Notes under the pieces: model-generated
Seen by the model: only the letters and a program-made list of their open reading frames with translations
Databases searched by the model: none
Told to the model about the DNA's origin: nothing
Made by a program: the position numbers and the translations under genes
Part shown: positions 1 to 8,162 of the stretch, piece by piece
How the letters are laid out: each line of letters opens with the position of its first letter
Position numbering within the stretch: position 1 is the stretch's first letter
From: Bacteroides sp.
GTDB taxonomy: Bacteria > Bacteroidota > Bacteroidia > Bacteroidales > Muribaculaceae
DNA: 61,018 bases
Assembly: GCA_014802265.1 (NCBI GenBank)
Contig: JAAVCP010000021.1
Location: 37,240-98,257, forward strand
Direction of reading: 5' to 3'

Positions 1-29
1 GTGTATCAGAATCAGAAATTCTGATACAC
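1..29 (-). terminator. Hairpin at window edge, probable terminator of the aminotransferase gene
   Basis: A perfect 12-bp inverted repeat (arms 1-12 and 18-29, 5-base loop) lies 17 bases past the stop codon of the minus-strand aminotransferase gene. The bases after the hairpin on that strand fall outside the window, so a U-tract cannot be checked. Its position suggests a rho-independent terminator. Confidence 0.55.
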
Positions 30-46
30 CCTCTATCATATAAAAA

Positions 47-1240
47 TTAAATAAGTTTTGCTGAGGCTTCACGAATGCGGCGCATAGCCTCGCGTATATT
101 GTCGTCGGAAGTGGCATAGCTCAGTCGCATATAGCCGGGAGAGCAGAAGGCAGCCCCGTCAACGCAAGCCACATGAGCATTCTCGAGCAGATACATCACA
201 TAATCTCCGCTGCTCTTTATCTCAATGTCACCATATTTCTTGCCAATAAATGAGGAAACCTCCGGGAAAAGATAGAAGGCACCCTCCGGTTTATTGACTA
301 CCCAACCGGGGATTTCCTTAGCCAACTCTACTATAAGATCACGCCTGCGTTCAAACGCTTGTCGCATTGTCTCCACACATTCCTGGGGTCCTTCGTATGC
401 CGCTTCTGCTGCTTTCTGTGCGATGGAGGAGCACCCGGAGGTGTATTGTCCCTGTAGCTTGGACACAGCTTTTGCTATCTGTAAAGGTCCTGCCATATAA
501 CCTACGCGCCAGCCTGTCATGGCATATGCCTTCGACACTCCGTTGACAATCACAACGCGGTCACGCACTTCTGGAAATTCAGAGATGCTGTGCACCTCTC
601 CCACAAAGTTGATATGTTCGTAAATTTCATCGGCAAGAATAATAATGTCAGGATATTTTGCAAGCACCTCGGCAAGACCCTTCAGTTCGTCATAGGTATA
701 GACACTCCCTGTTGGGTTGGAGGGGGAATTAAACATGATCATTCTTGTCTTAGGAGTGATTGCCGCCTCGAGTTGGTCAGGAGTGATTTTGAAGTCTTTT
801 TCCACTCCGGCATACACCTCTACCGATATACCTTCGGCAAGCTTTACCATCTCGACATAGCTTACCCATGCCGGGACCGGAATTATCACTTCGTCGCCGG
901 GGTTGATTGTGGCGAGCAGCACATTGCATAATTCCTGCTTTGCACCGTTGCCAACCACAATCTGCTCAGGTGTAAACTCAATCTTATTTTCACGGAGCAA
1001 CTTTGCTGCTATGGCTTTGCGCAAAGAGAGGTAGCCCGCCACGGGGGTGTAGCGTGAAAAATTATCATCGATTGCTTTCTTTGCCGCCTCCTTGATGAAA
1101 TCAGGAGTGTCAAAATCCGGTTCGCCTACCGACATGTTGATTACGTCGATGCCGGAAGCCTTCAGCTCCGCGCTTTTTTGCGACATAGCGAGTGTGGCTG
1201 ACGGCGACAGAGCTTGGATACGTTGTGAGATCTGATTCAT
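47..1240 (-). CDS. Class I/II pyridoxal-phosphate aminotransferase (aspartate aminotransferase type)
   Basis: This is a cytoplasmic fold-type I aminotransferase that should transfer an amino group between an amino acid and a 2-oxo acid through pyridoxal phosphate. The 397-residue length is normal for the AspB/AspC group. Visible landmarks are the N-terminal SVGEPDFDTP segment, the NPTG turn (175-178), ADEIY with the cofactor-binding Asp at 204, the Schiff-base lysine K237 in VSKAYAMTGWRVGY, and a late Arg in GYMRLSYA that would hold the substrate carboxylate. Substrate preference (aspartate, aromatic or other) cannot be read from sequence. It is divergent from the DUF4836-like gene, with candidate promoters for both in the shared gap, and appears to be a single-gene transcript ending in the hairpin at the window edge. 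Confidence 0.93.
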   Translation of the reverse strand: MNQISQRIQALSPSATLAMSQKSAELKASGIDVINMSVGEPDFDTPDFIKEAAKKAIDDNFSRYTPVAGYLSLRKAIAAKLLRENKIEFTPEQIVVGNGAKQELCNVLLATINPGDEVIIPVPAWVSYVEMVKLAEGISVEVYAGVEKDFKITPDQLEAAITPKTRMIMFNSPSNPTGSVYTYDELKGLAEVLAKYPDIIILADEIYEHINFVGEVHSISEFPEVRDRVVIVNGVSKAYAMTGWRVGYMAGPLQIAKAVSKLQGQYTSGCSSIAQKAAEAAYEGPQECVETMRQAFERRRDLIVELAKEIPGWVVNKPEGAFYLFPEVSSFIGKKYGDIEIKSSGDYVMYLLENAHVACVDGAAFCSPGYMRLSYATSDDNIREAMRRIREASAKLI

Positions 1241-1270
1241 TATCCGTTAAGTTTTGTGTAATTTTTGTTG

Positions 1271-1278
1271 CGAAATTA
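1271..1278 (-). promoter_or_regulatory. Candidate promoter of the aminotransferase gene
   Basis: Read on the minus strand this is TAATTTCG, one base from the Bacteroidota -7 consensus TAnnTTTG. A TTTTG element lies 19 bases upstream as a plausible -33 box. It is 31 bases upstream of the start codon. Confidence 0.5.
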
Positions 1279-1342
1279 CATATTTAAGGCGAACAATCAA
1301 AACATTCAAAAGGAAAAGGTGTAAATGTATGGATTTTTTCAT

Positions 1343-1350
1343 TAACTTTG
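1343..1350 (+). promoter_or_regulatory. Candidate promoter of the DUF4836/ABC operon
   Basis: TAACTTTG is an exact match to the Bacteroidota -7 consensus TAnnTTTG. It lies 67 bases upstream of the lipoprotein start codon. No clear -33 TTTG is visible at the expected distance. Confidence 0.5.
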
Positions 1351-1417
1351 TGGCGTTTTATTGCATTTAAGTCTGTCAGGACTACCTTAACCCCTTGCAT
1401 ATAAATAACACACATAT

Positions 1418-2782
1418 ATGGATAAAACAGTTAAATTCAGAAGGGCTTTTCGCATGGTGGCTCTTTGTATGCTGGCTTTGCTTTTACCGGCGTTAAGTTC
1501 TTGTAAGCAGGAGAGTGTCAACGTCACTGATTTACTCTCTACGGTGCCCTCATCGTCATCAGTGGTGATGGGCATAAATATTGAGTCACTCCTGAAGAAA
1601 TCAGGATGCAAGATTGAAGGCTCTGCCATTGTGCCGGGTAATGAGGTACAGGCATTGCTTGGAAGTGATTCTTTCAAGAATTCAAAAGATAGTAAAATTA
1701 TAGAAGTGATCTTTAATGGTGGAAGTGGAATTGATCCTGTCGGTGCAATTCTGTTTAAAGATGCTTATAATGAATATCTGACTTTTGCACTTGCTGACAC
1801 AGATAAGTTCAAATCATTTATCGAGCAGCACAGCGGGGAGACATTCACCGACGGTGGCAATGATGTGCAGGTTTGCGGGAATGTGGCAGTGAAAGGTGCG
1901 CAGGCATGGATTGCTGACGGCACCACTATTGATCCCAAAGCTGTTGCAAACTACGCTTCGCTCGGCGACGGGCAGAGCTTCATGACGAAAGACTTCTCTG
2001 ACAAGATTGCCAATATGACTACTGATTTTGTTGGCTGGGGTGAGATAAGGAAGCTCCTTGAAGACAAAATGAGTATGAGCGAGCGCACAACTGTTATGCT
2101 CATTAATGGAATATTGTTTGACGAGGCGCAGAGTATCTTGTTTGATGTGGATATGTTGAAGGGTGAGGCTAAGGCTACTTTCTCTGTATATAATAAGGAG
2201 GGGAAACCGGCAAAATATCTTCTTCCCTCAGATAAGCTCAATGTTGAGACCATCAAAAAGGTAGGTCCTAAAGCTAATGCACTTGTTGCAGTGAGCATAA
2301 CAAAGGAACTTATAAAGAAACTTGACAGTCTCCTCAGTTCTTTCGGCGGCGAAATAGAACAGACTGCGAAGGCACTTAAATCTGTTGACGGCACCACTGC
2401 CGTGGCTTTTGAGAATCTTTCTGATATGAGTGTTCTTAAAGGTGTTGTGACCACCGACGGTAAGGCAGGTCTCGATCTTATGCAGTTGATTTCTTCCATA
2501 GCTCCCACTTCAAAAGACGGTAAGCTGGTGCTTTTCTCAAAAGGAGTTGTAGGCGGTGAGCTTGATGTGGATAAAGAGGCTGAGAATCTGAAGAACGCAA
2601 CCTTCGGTGTGGTACTCAGTATGGCGTCATCTTTTCCGGATAACCATAGTTTTGATGGCTTTAAGACACTCACCGTTGCTTTTGAGCCTAAAGGTGGTAG
2701 CGTGGAATGTGATATAACCTTAAAAGCCGTTGACTCGTCACGTAACATATTGCTCCCAATTATAGAGACACTTGCAAAGTGA
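1418..2782 (+). CDS. DUF4836-like secreted lipoprotein
   Basis: This 454-residue protein begins with a basic n-region, a hydrophobic stretch and the lipobox LSSC (Cys29), so it should be a lipid-anchored envelope protein. The mature start (PSSSSVVMGINIESLLKKSG) resembles the DUF4836 family of Bacteroidota lipoproteins, whose function is unknown. The body alternates short beta-type segments and looks like two related halves (GINIESLL near 51 and a similar VAVSITKELIKKL near 290). It overlaps the downstream ABC ATPase gene at its stop codon (TGATG), so the two are probably translationally coupled. This suggests the lipoprotein is a partner or substrate of the transporter. The family assignment is from memory of the motif and is moderately sure. 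Confidence 0.7.
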   Translation: MDKTVKFRRAFRMVALCMLALLLPALSSCKQESVNVTDLLSTVPSSSSVVMGINIESLLKKSGCKIEGSAIVPGNEVQALLGSDSFKNSKDSKIIEVIFNGGSGIDPVGAILFKDAYNEYLTFALADTDKFKSFIEQHSGETFTDGGNDVQVCGNVAVKGAQAWIADGTTIDPKAVANYASLGDGQSFMTKDFSDKIANMTTDFVGWGEIRKLLEDKMSMSERTTVMLINGILFDEAQSILFDVDMLKGEAKATFSVYNKEGKPAKYLLPSDKLNVETIKKVGPKANALVAVSITKELIKKLDSLLSSFGGEIEQTAKALKSVDGTTAVAFENLSDMSVLKGVVTTDGKAGLDLMQLISSIAPTSKDGKLVLFSKGVVGGELDVDKEAENLKNATFGVVLSMASSFPDNHSFDGFKTLTVAFEPKGGSVECDITLKAVDSSRNILLPIIETLAK

Positions 2783-3438
2783 TGGGAGAAAGAATTGATA
2801 TAATAAGATTAGAGGGAATGTTGCCGCGTGTCTTTGTGTCGGAAGACATTCCCTCCTCTGATATATGGAGCGGGGTGACAACGCTTCTTCGTGGTGAGAT
2901 GTATCTTGTGGAAGCTACTTCCGGGGCAGGCAAGTCATCTTTGTGCGCTTATCTTTACGGGCTTCGCGACGACTATGAAGGGAAACTTTGTTTCAATAAA
3001 AATGATGTCAGGAAATTCAGTATAGATGAATGGCAGGAGATTCGACGCACCCATATTGCCTTTCTTCCGCAGGAACTGTCGCTATTCCCGGAGCTTAGCG
3101 CGTTGCAGAACATTGAGCTTAAGAATTCACTGACAAATCATGTGGCTCAGGCACAGATAGAGGAATGGCTTCACGTGCTGGGTATCGATTCCCGGAAAAA
3201 CTCCCCCGTGGGGCGCATGTCGGTAGGGCAGCAGCAGCGTGTGGGAATTATCCGTGCTTTGTGTCAACCATTTGATTTTATTATCCTTGATGAACCCGTC
3301 AGCCATCTTGATGAAGGCAATAATCTGAGAGCTGCTGAAATGATTGTCAGCGAGGCTCGCAGGCAAGATGCCGGAATAGTTGTCACTTCAGTTGGCAATC
3401 GCCTTTTAATCGATCATACCCGAACACTTAAACTATGA
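2782..3438 (+). CDS. ABC transporter ATP-binding protein, LolD/MacB-like, with degenerate motifs
   Basis: This is a 218-residue ABC ATPase of the LolD/FtsE/MacB size class. Numbered from the GTG one codon earlier, it has a Walker A at 46-53 (ATSGAGKS, with Ala in place of the first Gly), a Q-loop Gln98 (FLPQELSLFPELSALQN), a signature MSVGQQQR at 147-154 (normally LSGGQ) and Walker B FDFIILDE with Glu172. The position of the switch histidine is VVTSVG (Ser204), so the usual His is missing. I chose the ATG at 2782, which overlaps the preceding stop as TGATG; the GTG at 2779 is also possible. The stop overlaps the permease start (ATGA). It should power the adjacent permease from the cytoplasmic face, if it is still a competent ATPase. 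Confidence 0.85.
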   Translation: MGERIDIIRLEGMLPRVFVSEDIPSSDIWSGVTTLLRGEMYLVEATSGAGKSSLCAYLYGLRDDYEGKLCFNKNDVRKFSIDEWQEIRRTHIAFLPQELSLFPELSALQNIELKNSLTNHVAQAQIEEWLHVLGIDSRKNSPVGRMSVGQQQRVGIIRALCQPFDFIILDEPVSHLDEGNNLRAAEMIVSEARRQDAGIVVTSVGNRLLIDHTRTLKL

Positions 3439-4622
3439 GTTTAGTCTACCGCCTACTTAAAAAGAATACCTCTCCGGCACGCATTGCAGCTTTTATAGTT
3501 TCCAATTTCATAGGGCTTGCCATAATTATCGGTGGCATACAGTTTTATGAAGATGCTGCCACATTGTGGCAAACTGACGATAGCTTTATAAAGACTGACT
3601 ATATAGTGGTCAATAAGAAATTGACCTCTGCCAATACGTGGCAGGATGCCGACTCCGGATTCACAAAGGAGGAAATTGACGAATTGCGGAGGCAACCGTG
3701 GGTGAGAGACGTTGGGGAATTTTCCTCCACTGACTATCGTGTGTGGGCATCAGTGGGAACCGGCGACCATAGATTGTCAACCATGATGTTTTTTGAGTCA
3801 ATCCCGGATAAATTTGTTGACGGTACCGATTCCGACTGGCATTTCAGGGTAGGTGACAACGTTGTGCCGATAATTATTTCAAAAGACTATCTTGCGCTCT
3901 ATAATTTCGGGTTTGCCGGGTCTGCTGGATTGCCTCAGGTGTCGGAGGCGATAATGGAAAGTATACCTCTCCGGCTTTCACTCTCTTCCTTTGACGGCAG
4001 CAATGTCATTAATATGAATGCGAGGGTGGTGGGATATTCCAACCGACTGAACACTATACTTGTGCCACAAAGCTTCATGTCATGGAGCAATAATGAGCTT
4101 GGAGGCAAAAGTGAGCCTAAAAATCCTTCCCGCCTTATTATAGATGTTAGCAGCCCCGGCGATGTGGCTATTGCAGATTATCTTAAAGAGCATTCCCTTG
4201 AGGTTGCCGGCGATAAAAGAGGGTCTTCCGCCTCATATCTTTTGAAAGTGGTGGTGGGGATAGTGCTTGCCGTGGGTGTGGTCATCACGCTGCTTTCGTT
4301 TTTTGTACTCCTTCTTTCCATTTCCATTATAATGGAGAAAAATCGTGAAAAGATACATTCACTTCTGACTTTGGGCTATCCATTGCGCAGCATCGTGTCG
4401 CCCTACGTAATGATAATATCCGTTGCTTCTCTTGCCACATGGCTTTTGGCGGCAATTTGCGTGCTGATATTGCGTAGCGGGTATGTCAAGGCACTTGAGG
4501 GTCTTGGCTCGGGAACGGGAAATTGTTGGCTTGCCCCGCTGTGTGGACTTATACTGACGCTTATGCTTATTTATGCTAACATATATTCAGTTCGTCGCAA
4601 GGTCAGAGATGCCTGGCGATAA
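3435..4622 (+). CDS. FtsX/MacB-like ABC transporter permease
   Basis: This 395-residue membrane protein has one N-terminal transmembrane helix (about 14-37), an extracytoplasmic domain of about 230 residues, and three C-terminal helices (about 270-300, 322-345 and 365-385). That is the type VII ABC layout of MacB, LolC/E and FtsX. After the second helix, IIMEKNREKIHSLLTLGYPLRSI matches the cytoplasmic coupling segment seen in FtsX-like domains. Its start overlaps the ATPase stop by 4 bases. Such permeases are mechanotransmitters that act on lipoproteins, peptides or cell-wall enzymes in the envelope. The first gene of the operon encodes a lipoprotein, so a lipoprotein-handling role is a reasonable inference. 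The substrate is unknown. Confidence 0.85.
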   Translation: MSLVYRLLKKNTSPARIAAFIVSNFIGLAIIIGGIQFYEDAATLWQTDDSFIKTDYIVVNKKLTSANTWQDADSGFTKEEIDELRRQPWVRDVGEFSSTDYRVWASVGTGDHRLSTMMFFESIPDKFVDGTDSDWHFRVGDNVVPIIISKDYLALYNFGFAGSAGLPQVSEAIMESIPLRLSLSSFDGSNVINMNARVVGYSNRLNTILVPQSFMSWSNNELGGKSEPKNPSRLIIDVSSPGDVAIADYLKEHSLEVAGDKRGSSASYLLKVVVGIVLAVGVVITLLSFFVLLLSISIIMEKNREKIHSLLTLGYPLRSIVSPYVMIISVASLATWLLAAICVLILRSGYVKALEGLGSGTGNCWLAPLCGLILTLMLIYANIYSVRRKVRDAWR

Positions 4623-5034
4623 TTGGAGTGGGGGAGACTTCCCGGTTGTAAAATAAGTGTAAAAAGAAGTGTGAACCCAACACTTATTATTAAAAAATGT
4701 GAAAAATATAGACTAAAAAAGATAAATAGGGGATAAAATGTAAACTAATGTTAATGTTAATTTTGTTAATTAACAATGTTAATAGGGGGGGATAATAGCT
4801 TAACAAATGAAAATTTATCCTTAAATTTGCGCCGTGTTTTACCAAATGTTGCATGAAAAACTCAAATAAACCGTGTGTAATATGCGTGATGTCTGTTCGC
4901 AAGGTTAATTTGACAATATAAATGCTCGCTTAACTAACAGAATGTCAGAAACAATAAGTTTCAGATAGCGGTATGGGCTGCCGCAGTAATAGAAAGAGAG
5001 AAAACCATAATAATATTAACTAAATTATTCTTGC
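4623..5034. other. 412-base AT-rich upstream region of the sus-like operon
   Basis: No gene is supported here; the short minus-strand frame in this gap lacks coding character. It holds repeated TTAAT/TTAAC runs and a candidate -7 element at 4822-4829. The first transcribed bases after that element (GCCGTGTTTT) resemble the 5' ends of the two predicted small RNAs near 19.5 and 41.1 kb, but similarity stops after about 15 bases. The roughly 200-base leader ahead of susC could carry regulation, but I see no terminator-like hairpin in it. Confidence 0.5.
4822..4829 (+). promoter_or_regulatory. Candidate promoter of the susCDEF-like operon
   Basis: TAAATTTG matches the -7 consensus TAnnTTTG exactly. 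There is no obvious -33 TTTG, which would fit a promoter that needs an activator. The predicted leader is about 200 bases long. Confidence 0.5.
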
Positions 5035-8000
5035 ATGAAGAACATCTGTTTTCATCTGAACAGGAAGTTGTGGCTGACTATGGTATTATTACTTAGTCTC
5101 GCGCTTCCGGGTTTCGCTCAGAAAATCACTGTTCACGGTTATGTGGATGATGAGACTGGGGAACCACTGATTGGTGCCACTGTAATGGAAAAGGGCACTT
5201 CTAACGGTACGGCAACAGACATCGACGGCAACTTCACGTTGAATGTTGAGCCTAATGCCACTCTGGTGATCAGCTACATCGGCTATGATCCTCAGGAAGT
5301 GGCAGTCAATGGTCGTACTGAAATCAAGGTCACACTCGGCCAGAACGCTACGATGCTTGCGGAGACAGTCGTAATCGGTTACGGCTCCGTGAAGAAATCA
5401 GACGCAACCGGCTCTGTGGCTCTCGTGACTCCCGATGAAATCGAAGCCGGTATTTCGACTTCAGCCCAAGACCTCCTCGTCGGCGCAAGCCCCGGTGTGG
5501 TTGTGACAACTAACGGTGGTAGCCCACAGGGTGGTGGTACAATCCGTATCCGTGGTGGTGCTTCTCTGAATGCTTCAAATGACCCTCTTATCGTGCTTGA
5601 CGGTGTGCCTTTGGTAACTGGTGATGTGGAAGGTATGAACAACCCGCTCGCTATGATTTCTCCTGATAATATCGAATCAATGACTATCCTTAAAGATGCC
5701 TCCGCAACAGCTATTTATGGTAGCCGTGCATCTAATGGTGTAATCATCATTACCACTAAGAAGGGTAAAAGAGGTCGTCCGCAGGTTAACTTCTCTGCAA
5801 GCTGGAAACTTGAATCAGCACGAAAGAAATGGGAAGTAATGGGTGCTTCCGAGTTTAGTAAAGTGATTCGCGACTATTGGGGTGCAGACTCTGAAGCAGC
5901 TGCCGCTCTTGGTGATGCTGATACCGACTGGCAGAAAGAAGTGCTCCGTACTACTATCTCTCAAGACTATAACCTTAGTGTAGGCGGCACAGTAGGATTC
6001 CTCCCTTACCGTATAAGCGGTTCATATACTAAGAATGAGGGTATCATGAAGAATACAGACATGCAGCGTGTGTCTGCCGGATTTAACCTTAATCCTAAGT
6101 TCTTCGACGGACTTCTCTCAATCAATGCAAATGCCAAGGGTTATTATATCCGCAACCGTTGGGGTAATGACGGCGCAATAGGTTCTGCTGTTTCTTTCAA
6201 CCCCACTGTTCCCGTTTATTCAAATATATCTACCGGCAATAGCCAGTTCCCTTATTTCTATAATGGATACACTACAATTGCAGGTAATAATCAGGCATTT
6301 AATGTAAATGCTTCTCTCAACCCGGTTGCCATGCTGAATGACTATGACAATTATAGTGATGTATGGCGTTCTAACGGTAACCTCCAGATTGATTACGCTC
6401 TGCATTTCCTCCCGGAACTGCACCTCAATCTTAACCTCGGTTATGACGTTACCAAGTCTGAAAATCATAATACGCTTACTCAGAACTCACCATCTGCTTG
6501 GAAAAGTTCACCTGATCAGAACGGCGCAGGCACATATTATGAAAACTGGTATCTCTACCGCAACACACTCCTTGACTTCTATGTAAACTACAAGAAGGAA
6601 TTTGAAGCGATTCAGTCAAATCTTGATGTGATGGCAGGTTACTCTTGGCAACGTTTCGACGATATGCACAGAGATAATGGAACGATATTCCTTACTCCAG
6701 GTTTCAAATCACCCGAAAACAATGGTGGAAAGCTTGAGATCGATCCTGCCACTGAGTCTAAGGTTGGTCATGCTTCCGGAAGCGTATTCCCATATTATAG
6801 CGGTAACTTGATGCTTATTTCATTCTTCGGTCGCTTGAACTATACTTTTAAGGATACCTATCTCCTTACTTTCACTATCCGTGATGATGGTACATCTCGT
6901 TTCTCTAAGGATAACCGCTGGGGTGTCTTCCCGTCAGTTGCTCTCGGCTGGAAGATTAATAACATGCCTTTCTTCGAGGAAGCATCTCAGACAATGAATG
7001 ATTTTAAGCTCCGTCTCGGCTGGGGTCAGACAGGTCAGCAGTCTGTAGGCGGCTACTTCCCCTATATGCCTATATATGCTCAGAGTACTGATGGCTCTTA
7101 TTATCCTAATATGTGGACAGGAGCATATATTAATAACGGTAAGATCATTTCCAATACATATTATCCCAAAGGTTATAATGCGAATCTGAAGTGGGAGACA
7201 ACTACAACTTGGAACGTTGGTCTTGATATGGGATGGTACAACAATAAATATACTCTTGCTCTCGATTGGTATCTCCGCGACTCAAAGGATCTTCTTGCTT
7301 TCGTAACTGCCACACCTGGTGCCTTCACAACCAATATGCTTGATCAGAACATCGGTACTCTGCGCAACATAGGTCTTGAGGCAACTCTCGGAATGCGTGC
7401 AATTGATACTGATGACTTTACTTGGAACACAAGTCTCAATGTAGCCTGGAACAGAAATAAGATCACAAAGCTCAATAATGAAGGTACTTATGTTCTTGCA
7501 GGTGATGATATCGCCGGTGGAAATGGAAATAAGGTTCAGGTTCATCAGGTAGGTTATCCTGCTTTCTCGTATCTCCTTTATGAGCAGATTTATGATCAGG
7601 ATGGCAAGCCTATCGAGGGTGCGTACGTTGACCAGGATGGTAACGGTCAGATCGACTCAAATGACCTTGTGATCAAACATTCAAGAGATCCGAAAGTTAC
7701 AATGTCATGGAACAACAATTTCTCATATAAGAATTGGGATCTCAGCTTCCAGCTCCGTGCTTCTATCGGTAACTATGTTTACAACAATGCACTGGCAGGT
7801 AACTCAACTCTCAGTGAGACATACCGCAACGGTCTTTCCAACCTCCTTGTAACTGATTACTATTTCCAGGGCGGTCAGACAACCAACACTTATCTGAGTG
7901 ACTATTGGTTGGAGAATGCAGGCTTTGTTCGCTGCGACAACATCACTCTTGGCTACACATGGCCCGATCTTATCAACAACAATCTGCGTCTCCGTGTCTA

Positions 8001-8130
8001 CGGTGCTGTTCAGAATCCATTCGTGATTACAAAATATCGTGGTCTTGACCCGGAGGTATTCTCAGGTATCGACAATAGCGTTTATCCGCGTCCGATTTCC
8101 TTCACTCTCGGTGTGATTGCTACATTCTAA
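5035..8130 (+). CDS. SusC/RagA-type TonB-dependent outer-membrane transporter
   Basis: This 1031-residue protein is the outer-membrane barrel that imports glycan fragments with energy from TonB. A signal peptide ends at about residue 29 (GFAQ-KITVHG). It is followed by a carboxypeptidase-regulatory-like domain (about 32-112; GEPLIGATVMEKGTSNGT, YIGYDPQEV), the ETVVIGYGSVKKSD TonB-box/SusC signature, a plug (RIRGGASLNASNDPLIVLDGVP, then ATAIYGSRASNGVIIITTKKGK) and a long beta-barrel ending in an aromatic residue (TLGVIATF). Length is typical of the family. It heads an operon with SusD, SusE and SusF-like genes 30-75 bases apart. The ligand is probably an alpha-glucan or similar neutral glycan, judged only from the SusE/F partners. 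Confidence 0.95.
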   Translation: MKNICFHLNRKLWLTMVLLLSLALPGFAQKITVHGYVDDETGEPLIGATVMEKGTSNGTATDIDGNFTLNVEPNATLVISYIGYDPQEVAVNGRTEIKVTLGQNATMLAETVVIGYGSVKKSDATGSVALVTPDEIEAGISTSAQDLLVGASPGVVVTTNGGSPQGGGTIRIRGGASLNASNDPLIVLDGVPLVTGDVEGMNNPLAMISPDNIESMTILKDASATAIYGSRASNGVIIITTKKGKRGRPQVNFSASWKLESARKKWEVMGASEFSKVIRDYWGADSEAAAALGDADTDWQKEVLRTTISQDYNLSVGGTVGFLPYRISGSYTKNEGIMKNTDMQRVSAGFNLNPKFFDGLLSINANAKGYYIRNRWGNDGAIGSAVSFNPTVPVYSNISTGNSQFPYFYNGYTTIAGNNQAFNVNASLNPVAMLNDYDNYSDVWRSNGNLQIDYALHFLPELHLNLNLGYDVTKSENHNTLTQNSPSAWKSSPDQNGAGTYYENWYLYRNTLLDFYVNYKKEFEAIQSNLDVMAGYSWQRFDDMHRDNGTIFLTPGFKSPENNGGKLEIDPATESKVGHASGSVFPYYSGNLMLISFFGRLNYTFKDTYLLTFTIRDDGTSRFSKDNRWGVFPSVALGWKINNMPFFEEASQTMNDFKLRLGWGQTGQQSVGGYFPYMPIYAQSTDGSYYPNMWTGAYINNGKIISNTYYPKGYNANLKWETTTTWNVGLDMGWYNNKYTLALDWYLRDSKDLLAFVTATPGAFTTNMLDQNIGTLRNIGLEATLGMRAIDTDDFTWNTSLNVAWNRNKITKLNNEGTYVLAGDDIAGGNGNKVQVHQVGYPAFSYLLYEQIYDQDGKPIEGAYVDQDGNGQIDSNDLVIKHSRDPKVTMSWNNNFSYKNWDLSFQLRASIGNYVYNNALAGNSTLSETYRNGLSNLLVTDYYFQGGQTTNTYLSDYWLENAGFVRCDNITLGYTWPDLINNNLRLRVYGAVQNPFVITKYRGLDPEVFSGIDNSVYPRPISFTLGVIATF

Positions 8131-8162
8131 TCATCTCCAATTTCATTATTAAGAACAACAAT

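Noticed and set aside
4690..4902. A 70-codon minus-strand frame upstream of susC
   Set aside because: It is rich in Ile/Phe/Leu from AT-rich DNA and overlaps the sus promoter region.
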